DNA from: Rhynchopus sp. YZ270_cl-10
Taxonomy: Eukaryota > Euglenozoa > Diplonemea > Diplonemida > Diplonemidae
NCBI GenBank assembly: GCA_964035575.1
Contig: OZ037921.1
Coordinates: forward strand, 248,001 to 312,000
DNA: 64,000 nucleotides
Reading direction: 5' to 3'
The stretch's first letter is position 1. The number at the start of each line of letters is the position of its first letter. This document shows positions 55,374 to 64,000 of this stretch, piece by piece. The notes under the pieces were generated by a model. It searched no databases, was not told the origin of the DNA, and saw nothing but the letters and a program-made list of their open reading frames with translations. Made by a program: the position numbers and the translations under genes.

Positions 55374-55918
55374 AAATCATAAATGAAAGTTATTTCATAA
55401 ATGCATAAATGAAAGACAAGAAAAACACTTTTCCGTTTATCACACTACTACACTGTACATTTAGGGCTGATTTCGACGAATTGAGGCCATTAAAAGCAAA
55501 ATTGACTTTTGAGCATCACCAAACCACGATAAATAAAATACACCCATCTCATTTCAGAACGAAGGGTGAGCGAATTAGCGGCGGTTCACGAGCACTAATT
55601 AAAAAAAAAAAAAAAAATGTATTTTGCAAAGTCCTGGCGATTTCGCTGTGTATAGCTTACAGTAAATCTAAGTAATTTGCTCTGAATAGCCGAAAAATTC
55701 TCAGGAAATTCCGACACAAACAAAGTAGAATCTGTAAGATGAAGGCACTTCATGACACTTCTGAAGACAGCATCATCAAAGTTAGATGGCAAACGACTCA
55801 CTCAACAAGAGGAAGGGGAACTTGAAATAATACAAAAATTACACTTCGGTATTAAGGGAGAAAAAAAGCAGGTAATGTGAGTGGAAAAAAAAGTTGATTG
55901 CAATACAGAAAAGTTTGT

Positions 55919-55953
55919 AAGATGATCCTAAGCCTCTCGTGCTTAGTCACCTT
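55919..55953 (+). repeat. Unit-B dispersed hairpin
   Basis: AAGATGATC, CTAAGCCTCTCGTGCTTAG, TCACCTT: identical in core to the copies at 28011 and 61507. Confidence 0.7.
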
Positions 55954-56073
55954 CCCACAAATCCCTCTCGTAACAGGGTACAATGACCGGCTGTACCGGG
56001 GTGGACACCCAACCATCCATTTCGTGGTTTACATCTGAAAAAACTGCCCCAGGTCTCTGCTACTGAAATACAA

Positions 56074-56147
56074 AGTGAAGTTGATGGTGCAAACGCCTCT
56101 GGGACGCAGGCACTGACACTCCGCGGGTTATCGAACCCCGGAGTGTT
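56074..56147 (+). repeat. Unit-C dispersed hairpin
   Basis: It runs from AGTGAAGTTGATGGTGC through GACGCAGGCACTG to a hairpin, ACACTCCGCGGGTT with AACCCCGGAGTGT. Copies lie near 9395, 10580, 12045, 18184 and 28737. The TCGAACC-type phrase recalls a tRNA B box, but no cloverleaf forms. Confidence 0.65.
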
Positions 56148-56948
56148 ACGCTTGGGAGTGATACAAAAAACTTCACCTTCGAGGTAAGGAAGGTTGTAAA
56201 AATTTTTTGGTCAAGATAAAAACTAAGCCTCTCATTGCTTGATGAGTAGCCTTTTTTTTTTTGATAAATTGTTGGAGTAGTGTAGTTGCCTCGGTTGTGT
56301 TGCCACAGTTTGTACAATCTCCACTGTTTTTTTAACCACCTGATTTTTGACCCCGAGTCGAAGGTTGCAGCGCGGTGTTGGGCGCTGTGTCATTTTTTTT
56401 TTTATAAGACATGCGTGCATTTCTAGTGAAATTTTTCAGTATCCACGAGTCGTTTTTTCCCTCCCGTGCTCCCCATCTCTCGCACATACATTACATCTTC
56501 ATCAGGAAAATTGTCAATTTTTCGTTCATTATTGTGAACAGCGTTTGGTGTTTTTCAAAAAAAAAAGGGTGTGACTGAGTGTGGGGATGCGTTCAAGAAT
56601 TAAACTCTTCCCCCCAAACCCCCTTTCATCTCTAGTTTTCTTTATCCAAACGTCGAGTGGACGCGTAATAATTTTTTTTATAAATAAAGCCGCGCCGGTG
56701 GGCTCGGGGGAGACAGGAGTGGATGATAATAATCTTCCTCGAACTGGTTCCCCCAGACTTAAGAAACCATACCAAAAACGAAAAACTTTTAACTTTTTTT
56801 TTTGCAAGATTCAACTGAACAAAACACACCTTCGAACAAAGCCATCTTTTTTTTTTTTTTTTTTTTTTTGAAAAATTGTTGGAATAGTGTAGTTGCCACA
56901 TGCTCCACTGTCCCTAAAGTCACTCGCATTTTTTGCAAAGAATACGCT

Positions 56949-59900
56949 TCACTCATCACTCATAATGTCGTTGTAACTCGAAGCGCGGACGATACGAGCG
57001 TGGTTCTTCCCTAGGCTAGGTATGTCCACTTCTTTCGAGGGCTTGCGTTCTTCTTTCGAAGGCTTGCGGTTGATGGGAGTGACCTTTTCGGATACGTTCA
57101 TTTCGACGACGCTTATGATTTCGTCTTTGTCGTCGTCGCCAATCACGGAGGAAATGTCATCTATGTCATCCTCCACGCTGAGGCAGCTGTTGTTCGCTGG
57201 GAGCGACGGGATCTTTCCTTTACGCGCATTCACCATATTGTTGACACGCTTCTCACGCTTGTCCAGGTAGCCCTGTATCGCACTGCCGGAGGTTACGTTC
57301 GTTCCGAGCGAAAGGAAGGACGAAGACTGCTTCAACCTGAAGTGTGAGGAACGCAAGGAGGACCGTGGTGACGACTCATGCTCTGGTGAATCTGCGCAGG
57401 TCGACACTGAACCGCGTTCAAGGCGGACCGCGACCTCCTTCGCCAACTCCTCAGCATCCTCCAAGAAATAGTGGTGTTCAATCAACAAAGTAGCGGCAGG
57501 GCGCTTTGTAGGGTCTCTCTGCAGGCAATCATTGAGGAACATCTGCGACGCAAAGGTGAACACAGACGGCAACACCACCTTCTTATCAGAACAGATCCAC
57601 TCTAAAACGTGCATCTGCGAGGTCAAATTCAGATGCGACCAGGGCTGTGTACCAGTCAACATCTCCATTACACTGCATCCAAGAGACCATATATCTGCCT
57701 CCCAGCCGTGCGCCTGGGCACGGAGAACTTCGGGTGCCATCCAGCATGGTGTGCCCTGGACATCAACGACGCGGTCCACATCCATCATAGCGGAGGCACC
57801 AAAGTCGGCAAGCTTGACTAGGCCGTCAACAGTGAGAAGCACATTGGCGCATTTGATGTCCCGGTGTACAACCCCCTGTTGATGCAGATGCGCAATGCCA
57901 AGCAGGATCTGAAAGGTGTACTGCACAACCGTCTCCTCAGACAGACCCCCAAAAGTCTTCATCAAGTTCAGAAGCGACCCCCCAGGGACGTACTCCATAA
58001 AGATGTTCACGCTGTTCGCCACGCGCTCCGTAAAGAAGTACTTCACAATATGCGTGTGGTCAAGAGGCTCCATAATCTTGATCTCCTTCCGCAGTTGTTC
58101 CAGCTTCTGGGTCAAATTTTTATCTTTCTGCGAAAACTCGACGTTCTTAACCGCCATCAGCTCTCCAGTATCAAGGTTAAGCCCGATGTGTACCTTCCCA
58201 AACCCACCCTGCCCAATGAGGGCACCCTTTTTCCATCGCACAGTTTTTTCGATCGTTTTTACCTGTATGTGAGAATGGTGTGTTGCTTTTGGGGTGGCGA
58301 CATACCTGCGATGGGTTGTTCATCCCAGCGAAGGACTCTGCACGCACCCGGAAGCTCTTCTTCGTCATTGCATTCTCTGCGCACTTCGCTTTGACCAATC
58401 CGCCCTCCTCCGAAAATGGATGTGGGCTCCCTGTTCGCCCGCAGAAAGGTGTATTTGGGTGGAGACAGCGTTCGCAGGTGGGGGAGGTCGGACTGGTGAT
58501 GCCGGTGGCGTACATCGGCATGTAGTTCTTTGATAATCGCTTTGTGCCTATTTTCCCGAAATGCCCTCGCGGTGATTTGAGCGAAACGTGAGAGTGGTGT
58601 GGGGATGAGAGTATTCTGAGGGAGCAGCTCGACTGGGTATTGTCCAGCGCATCAGGGATGCGCGACTCTGTGAGACGTACCTTGCGTGTCGTGAGCACGG
58701 AGTCGCCGTCTAGCTGTGTTGGGGAGCTGAACGGATCCTTCAGCGAGCCGCTTGACCGGCGTGACCTCGGCGAGCCCAGCTCTGAGTACGTATCCCCACA
58801 AGTCTGTATGCTGCAGGCCCGAGGTGGCAGCGGGTGTGGAAGCGGTGGCGACATAACCCGCCCCGGCGAGGAAGGGAACATACTGTCCATCGGCACCGCA
58901 ATCGAGTCTCGTGGCAACGTCGCATCCGACGAGTTGAACGTAGACCGCGACCGCACCTTCGCCTCCGTCGTTGATGACGACGACCCTGAGCCCTGCATCT
59001 CCTCCAACCCATTAATGTCGCTCTCCCCAATAGAGGTCACGTTCAACGCGATGTTTGCGCTTGACTCTTTCAGATCCACTGACGTTAGGTTGACATCATC
59101 CCAGGCGGACACCGCTTTTTGGTTGTCCGGAACATTGTCCACCAGGTTTGTGATAACTGGATGGGCGGGCAGCTCCACATGATCCTTCTGCACCTCGCAA
59201 AAGACTAACCCAAGCATCCATGCCGAAGCGAAGGAGAGGATGGGATTTGAAATGCCAGCTGCGGTCGCGAAGCAGTGCGCTGTACTGTGGGAGGTGCCGA
59301 TATGGGTGGGACCCACTTCGCCCGAGAGCGTGGAGAGCTCGAAGGCGGCTGTATTCGTTACTTCACCGCCAATCACACCGAGCTCATAGCAAATCGAGAA
59401 GACCACCACGAATAATGCAACAAGCGCATTCGCTGCCACCCAATACACACGCTGCGCAAACACCGCCACCACTACCATTGCCCCAACCAACGGCACGACC
59501 CCCCCTGTATTACGTGCACCGCCCTCCATCCCCACTGCCGTACACGACACCAACACAACGTTCACCCACAGCGCACATCCTATCTTCACAAGGTGCCGCC
59601 CATCAAGAAGAAGCGACAGCACAAAGCAGACTGTGGAGGCGAGACCCGAGACGACGTAGCTCAGCGCGATTGGGAGCGTGCTGAGGCAAGAGACGTTGCG
59701 GGTAACGTTTGCAAGGAGGAGGATGCTGGAGGCAGGCACGCCCATCCAGATTCCGCTTCCGTTGGCGAGAAGGCCGAAGGGGAGGGAGAGTGTGAAGTGG
59801 TCGCCGTCGGGGAGAGTCGTTGTAACAGCCCAATGTGCACCCGCCGTGGCAAAGCAGGACACCGTCCAGAGCAGGCTGCACCACATCACCTCGCGGCGTG

Positions 59901-60012
59901 CCGCCTTGTCGGGCACTGTCGGCAGTGCTTCTACATCCACCACCTTCTCTCGGCTCGCAAACAGGTCCCGGTGATACCTACTGCTATCACCGAGACACAC
60001 ATCGCCTGGCAT
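56949..60012 (-). CDS. Multi-span membrane receptor fused to a MAP3K (STE11-type) kinase
   Basis: Two exons (60012-58306, 58262-56949) with a 43-base intron (GTATGT...CATACAG) give about 1,006 residues. The first 280 residues hold roughly seven or eight hydrophobic helices (for example LSYVVSGLASTVCFVLSLLL and VPLVGAMVVVAVFAQRVYW). A cytoplasmic, Ser-rich and probably phosphorylated linker of about 290 residues follows. The kinase domain (about 577-836) has GQGGFGKV, the VAIK-type Lys 608, HRDIKCANVL (Asp 704), DFGAS (Asp 723) and GTPCWMAPEV, all intact. The sequence around VVHRDIKCANVLL and CWMAPEV is typical of STE11/MAP3K kinases. A Ser/Asp-rich tail follows. The acceptor AG is at 60045-60044. 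A first, out-of-frame ATG overlaps the chosen one (ATGAATG) and opens a frame of about 26 codons. It probably links an external stimulus directly to a MAP kinase cascade. Confidence 0.9.
58263..58305 (-). other. Intron of the receptor-kinase gene
   Basis: A 43-base intron with donor GTATGT and acceptor CATACAG, phase 0, joins GMNNPSQ to VKTIEKTVRWKKG just before the kinase domain. Confidence 0.85.
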
Positions 60013-60493
60013 TCATGAGGCTACGATAAGGTGAAGTTGTTCTCTGTAAAGGGTGTGGGTGGGTGCGGGTGGGGGTGGGGGTGGGGTGACAAGGGGTGGT
60101 GATTGATGATGAAAACATCTTTGGTGTGGCTGGAAAAGTGCGGAAAAAGTGCGAACCAACCCCCTTCAGCCATACCAATCTTGGTTAAAAATTTGAAGAA
60201 AAAAATTAGGTTGGTTCTCTCTGTATTGCTTTGGCTTGATATTTTTTTTGGCCGGAAAAATCATCTTTTTTTTTGTTTTGATGTCAGCTGCAAAAGATAC
60301 GAGCGAAGTGAGAAGACGAGGACAACGACTTGAGAGCAGTACAGTGGGAGCGGTGATCCAAAAGGGGCGTGTACGTAGTTACGCAATGCAGGGTGGTGTG
60401 CTAGGGGAAAACTGGGAGGGGGTATTTTTTCGTTTTTTTTTTTCTGAGAAGTCTCGTTTTTAGTGCGAAGCGCGCTGTGTAGAATATGTGTGT

Positions 60494-60530
<37 letters not shown>

Positions 60531-62288
60531 TTTTTGACGATTCCCTCCTGAAGTAACACCCCGTATAAAAGCGAGGGAAACTCCAGAATGGAGGTCGGAA
60601 CTGAAAATAGGAGGGGAGGGGGTCAAAAGGTGAAGGCGTTGAGGGGGGTATTTTCAACCTTGTATCCAAGCGCCTCTAAACTCATTTCTGATGGCACACT
60701 TCGCCCTCGGGCGAAATTGCAGTGACAAACGGAATACTAATGCCAAAAGGCCGTTTTCCGAAAGCACAATGCCAGCAAGGCTTTTTGGGAGGGGAGGGAG
60801 CGGCTATTTCATGATTAAAAAAAAAGGGGCTCACACACAGTGTGTGGGTAATGTAATCTGCCTTGTTTTTTTTTAAACCCCTTTTTTGAATGAAAATGAA
60901 AAAAAAAAGTTGTTGGATAAGTGTAGTCCTGAAAGATTCTTTTGTTTAAAAATGTGAAAATGATGGAGTTCGTTTTGCGAAAAACCTTGGGTGCCAGAAA
61001 ACAATTTTCTTTTAAATTTTGTTGAATAGTTGTGTGAAATATTTCTGCCTCCCTCTGCAATTTCCCACAACATTTTTTTTTGAAAACTTGGTTGTATTAG
61101 TGTAGCCACCCTAGAGTGTGCTCCACAACTTTTTTTTTTTCTTTTTTTGCAGCAAAAGCATTTATAGAGAAAACAAAAGACAGCACAACGCCGTTGGACG
61201 TAAACACTGGCCATAACATTAGGCAAAATAACAGATAAAAAACCATCCACCGTAAAATAAGAAGCCTCTCATGCATTAGTCACCTAATATAAAAAGTGTC
61301 ACGTGTCGTTCCGTCATCCCCCTTCTAGTTGTCCGATGCGTTGACGCTTCCACACACACTATCTCTCACCTCATAGTGTAGCAACGTTGGGGTCAGAGAA
61401 CGACGTGACACTTTCCGCTCACAAAGTAGCGTAAAAAATTTTTTTTTAAAAAAAAGGTGAAGTTGAAAGAGCAAAATGCCTAAAAAAAAAGAAATAAAAG
61501 GTTTTTAAGATGAACCTAAGCCTCTCGTGCTTAATCACCTTCTGAAAATAAGGTACAGGTAAGGCGGCTAGACCCCTCTGAACTTGAAAAAAAAAAGGGC
61601 AAAATAAAGACAATATTTCCCCTAAAGGATGCATGCTGCTGCATCCTTTTTGGGGGGTTTTTTTTTGAACGAAACTGAACTAATTAAGAGAAAAGATGTC
61701 AAATAAATGCATAGGAAGTAACGGAACCTGCAAAAAAAAAAGTGACGGAAGAGCACAGCGTGAGGAAGAATTTAAAAAAACCAAAAAATTACCTCCCCGT
61801 GGGGCATTGTATTGCAAAGCCCCGCACGCTCTCCGCTGACACAGCTTTGTGGGGAAAGACCCCCCTATTGCCTCACCACACATCAACAGAAGAAAAAAGA
61901 AAAAAAAAGAGAAAAAAAAAAAAAAAAAAAAAGGCGCAATTTGGTTTTACTCACGAAAGCCAAAAAAAAATTTTTTCCGCCCCAGTGTTTGCTAAATGGT
62001 TATCAACAATCACCCGAACTTCTTTTTAATGGTTTTGCCCTTCACTGATTTTATTTTGTATTTTACAAAAAAAAGAAGGAAGGCAGCGGGTCCATTCTCT
62101 TTTACAGAAGAACCCCTGAGACAAACCTGAAAATAAAGGGTTACACAAAACCCAGGAGGTGATCCACAAAGCATAAAAAAAGTTATAATTTTTTTTGTGG
62201 GTCGTTCTGTTTCGTTTGTTGTTTCCAGGACAGTCTTCACTGTCCAAAATTATTTTGCGGCCATTTAGTGAGCAGTTTTTTTTTTTGT
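60013..62288. other. Spacer with units A and B and long A/T tracts
   Basis: Unit B copies lie at about 61255-61290 and 61507-61541, unit A copies near 60900-60930 and 61080-61135. A T run of roughly 34 bases is near 60490-60525. No gene is seen. Confidence 0.55.
61507..61541 (+). repeat. Unit-B dispersed hairpin
   Basis: A copy of the AAGATGA...CTAAGCCTCTCGTGCTTA...TCACCTT hairpin, differing from 55919 at two or three bases. Confidence 0.65.
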
Positions 62289-63228
62289 ATCAGTCCTATT
62301 CGTGGTCATTTACCCCCCCCCCTAAATTTACCCCCCCCCCCTTATTTTACCCCCTTTTTCAGAAAAAAACGGTTCAGGCCAAAATAACATGGTAATTTAC
62401 CCCCCCCCCTTATAATACCCTGTTGTGGCTGGTACTTTACCCCCCTGGGGGGGTAAAGTACCAGCCACCAGGCAAATTTTGGGTAATTATCACCGCGACA
62501 CGCCAGGTGGTGTTTTGTCACGAGTGATCTTAACCCACGAGCGAAGCGAGGGGGTTCAGGGAACGAGTGGCAAAACACCACCTGGCGTGTAATTATGGGG
62601 TGATAGTTTCACATAATGCAGCGCATACCTGTTTTGTTTTATGGTTTGCTGGGAGGGGCTGATGTGTTCAGCGGGTCGTACATCCGGAGACTGTAGGACT
62701 CGTCTGATTTGAAGCTGGAGACAAGCTCGAAATGAGGAAAGGGGTAAAGTGCAAAGAATCCTTCACCCTGTTTTGCATCGCGTGTGCAGGTAGATGGGTG
62801 CAGGGTACGTTTGTGCTGCGTGGGCGATACGTTTGGGACACCTCACAGAATCTGAGGCAACATCGTCATCCCTCGTCATCCCTGACCAGTCATGGTTCAG
62901 GCACGGGCAGAAAGATGATGTGGATGATGTGGATCCATGATTCATGACTGCTTGCGATGTCGCAAGGAGGCGAGGAATTTTTTTCAGACGATACATTTGT
63001 CATGAGAGCATGTGTTGTCACACTGTGTTGTGCAAAATTTTACCCCACCGTGTATGAAAAAGTCCCCCCTTCCCACCCAAAAACGTGACCAAACCCATAA
63101 CATGGTAATTTACCCCCCCCCCTTACCCCCTCATTTACCCCCCCCCCTTATTTTACCCCCCTATTTCCAAAATTTCCGGTTCACCGACCCAAAGGGGGGG
63201 GGGGTAAATGACCACGAATAGGACTGAT
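62289..63228. mobile_element. 940-bp foldback element with internal palindromes
   Basis: The inverted ends ATCAGTCCTATTCGTGGTCA and its inverse are each followed inward by C/G runs within TTTACCCCC phrases. Inside are a perfect palindrome around GGTACTTTACCCCCC (about 62431-62468) and a longer one with ACGCCAGGTGGTGTTTTG arms (about 62486-62606). It ends 29 bases from the stop of the RING gene. No target duplication is clear. Confidence 0.75.
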
Positions 63229-63256
63229 TTTTCTTTTCCGTTTTCTTTTTCTTTTT

Positions 63257-64000
63257 TTACACGATGGGTTCCGATTCTTTTTCTTCACCAACAACATGAC
63301 GGCAGACCGGGCACGTCAATGAGAGCTGTTTTGACACGCGGTTTTCCAACCATTGACGGAGGCAGTCAAGATGGAGGAGGTGGTTGCAGGAGAGGAGCAC
63401 CCAGGGGCCGACTTCGTTGTCGAACGACTTTTCAGACTTTGGGGAGGCAACGACCGGCTCGTTATTACGTTGTGCCGCCAGGGTGTTGAGGCATACACAG
63501 CATTGTATACTGGCCGCATCCTCCTGCTGTCCGAGCTCTTGGTCCGTCGAGGTTGGGAGTTTTGCAACAAGCAGGTCCACATCCACTGGCTCGACCTCAG
63601 GCGCTTCCGGCTGCTGTGCACGCCTCCTCCAGAAGAGAAGCGACTTATCCCTCTTATACCGCAGGCACATCACCACCATCAGCATCACCACCGCCAGCGA
63701 AACCAGCATCGCCCCTACGGCAATACCGATCTTCTCGCCCTCCGCCATATCCTCCTTCTGTGGCTGCTCAATACGAAGGTCCAAATTGATGGCTGTGGGA
63801 ACATGCGTTTTGGTGGAGAGAGGCGTCGCTGTGTACGGCGAAGGTGTACCACTGTTGTCCTTTGGCAGCTTGATGTCCCCACCCTCCGTCAGCGGAGTGT
63901 CCCAGGGGCTGGTTTTGCAGACTTCCTCACAGTTTTGGACGGTCCCGTTTCCTCCGATGCATGTGTCCTCGCTGTTGGCGCAGAGACGAGGGGAAGTGAC
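63257..64000 (-). CDS. Membrane-anchored RING-finger protein, N-terminus beyond the window
   Basis: The frame is open to the window edge, giving 247 codons without a start. The first 72 visible residues are extracytoplasmic, with four Cys (LCANSEDTCIGG and NCEEVCKTS), followed by Thr/Pro/Ser linker. A membrane helix follows (IGIAVGAMLVSLAVVMLMVV and a few more residues), then the basic YKRDKSLLFWRRR stop-transfer. The C-terminal third is a RING-H2 finger: CCVC, then a long insert, CNHLLHLDCLRQWL, then CPVC. This is the layout of membrane E3 ubiquitin ligases of the PA-TM-RING/ATL kind. Cys-x2-Cys, Cys-x-His-x2-His-x2-Cys and Cys-x2-Cys are all present. Its ligand and substrate are unknown. 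Confidence 0.85.
   Translation of the reverse strand, partial: VTSPRLCANSEDTCIGGNGTVQNCEEVCKTSPWDTPLTEGGDIKLPKDNSGTPSPYTATPLSTKTHVPTAINLDLRIEQPQKEDMAEGEKIGIAVGAMLVSLAVVMLMVVMCLRYKRDKSLLFWRRRAQQPEAPEVEPVDVDLLVAKLPTSTDQELGQQEDAASIQCCVCLNTLAAQRNNEPVVASPKSEKSFDNEVGPWVLLSCNHLLHLDCLRQWLENRVSKQLSLTCPVCRHVVGEEKESEPIV

Larger units (their letters stand above)
55374..56948. other. Spacer with unit A, B, C and D copies
   Basis: Unit B lies at 55919-55953, unit D at about 55960-55985, unit C at 56074-56147, another B-like unit at about 56222-56255, and unit A copies at about 56258-56330 and 56868-56915. This is the most complete set of these units in one spacer. No gene is seen. Confidence 0.6.

Noticed and set aside
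58177-58300. Separate receptor and kinase genes overlapping at 58177-58241
   Set aside because: A 43-base intron with good donor and acceptor joins them in phase, and the overlap lies in the read-through of that intron.

Overview
The window looks like nuclear DNA of a free-living flagellated protist. All twelve supportable protein genes lie on the minus strand. At nearly every gene the likely start codon is preceded, within about 3-40 bases, by a pyrimidine-rich stretch and an AG acceptor. Three genes also carry short cis-spliced introns, whose donors all begin GTAT. Same-strand gene arrays, AG acceptors beside start codons and ordinary introns together fit a euglenozoan. A diplonemid-like lineage fits better than a kinetoplastid, which would hardly have introns. 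This placement is inference: no rRNA, tRNA or spliced-leader gene was found.

Layout. Positions 134-7662 hold four genes: a PP1-type phosphatase, a DPY-30/RIIa-domain protein with repeated YKRGSGV motifs, a coiled-coil protein with one membrane segment, and a helical protein of unknown role. Positions 7.7-29.7 kb hold no convincing gene. This tract is a nest of non-autonomous DNA transposons: TA-flanked foldback elements, two hAT-like elements with perfect 8-bp target duplications, and small elements ending TGGTG/CACCA. It also holds segmental duplications, A/T tracts and very short dispersed hairpin units. Genes resume at 29.7-36.7 kb with two tandem receptor-like proteins (lectin-like ectodomain, one membrane helix, degenerate class III cyclase domain) and an unrecognised protein. 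Positions 37.0-39.3 kb hold two abutting foldback elements, one carrying 41 perfect copies of an 8-bp repeat. Next come a WW/EF-hand protein and a coiled-coil protein.

The largest gene (42770-53843, six exons, about 3,507 residues) encodes a TmcB-like membrane protein ending in 13 consecutive PAS domains. All 13 keep the histidine that binds haem in bacterial FixL. It is followed by a multi-membrane-span receptor fused to a MAP3K-type kinase (56949-60012, two exons). The window ends in a truncated membrane RING-finger gene (63257-64000).

Together the genes read as a surface-sensing and signalling neighbourhood: putative gas or redox sensing, lectin-like pseudo-cyclase receptors, a receptor MAP3K, PP1, calcium-binding and ubiquitin-ligase components. 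Co-transcription of such arrays does not by itself imply a shared pathway.
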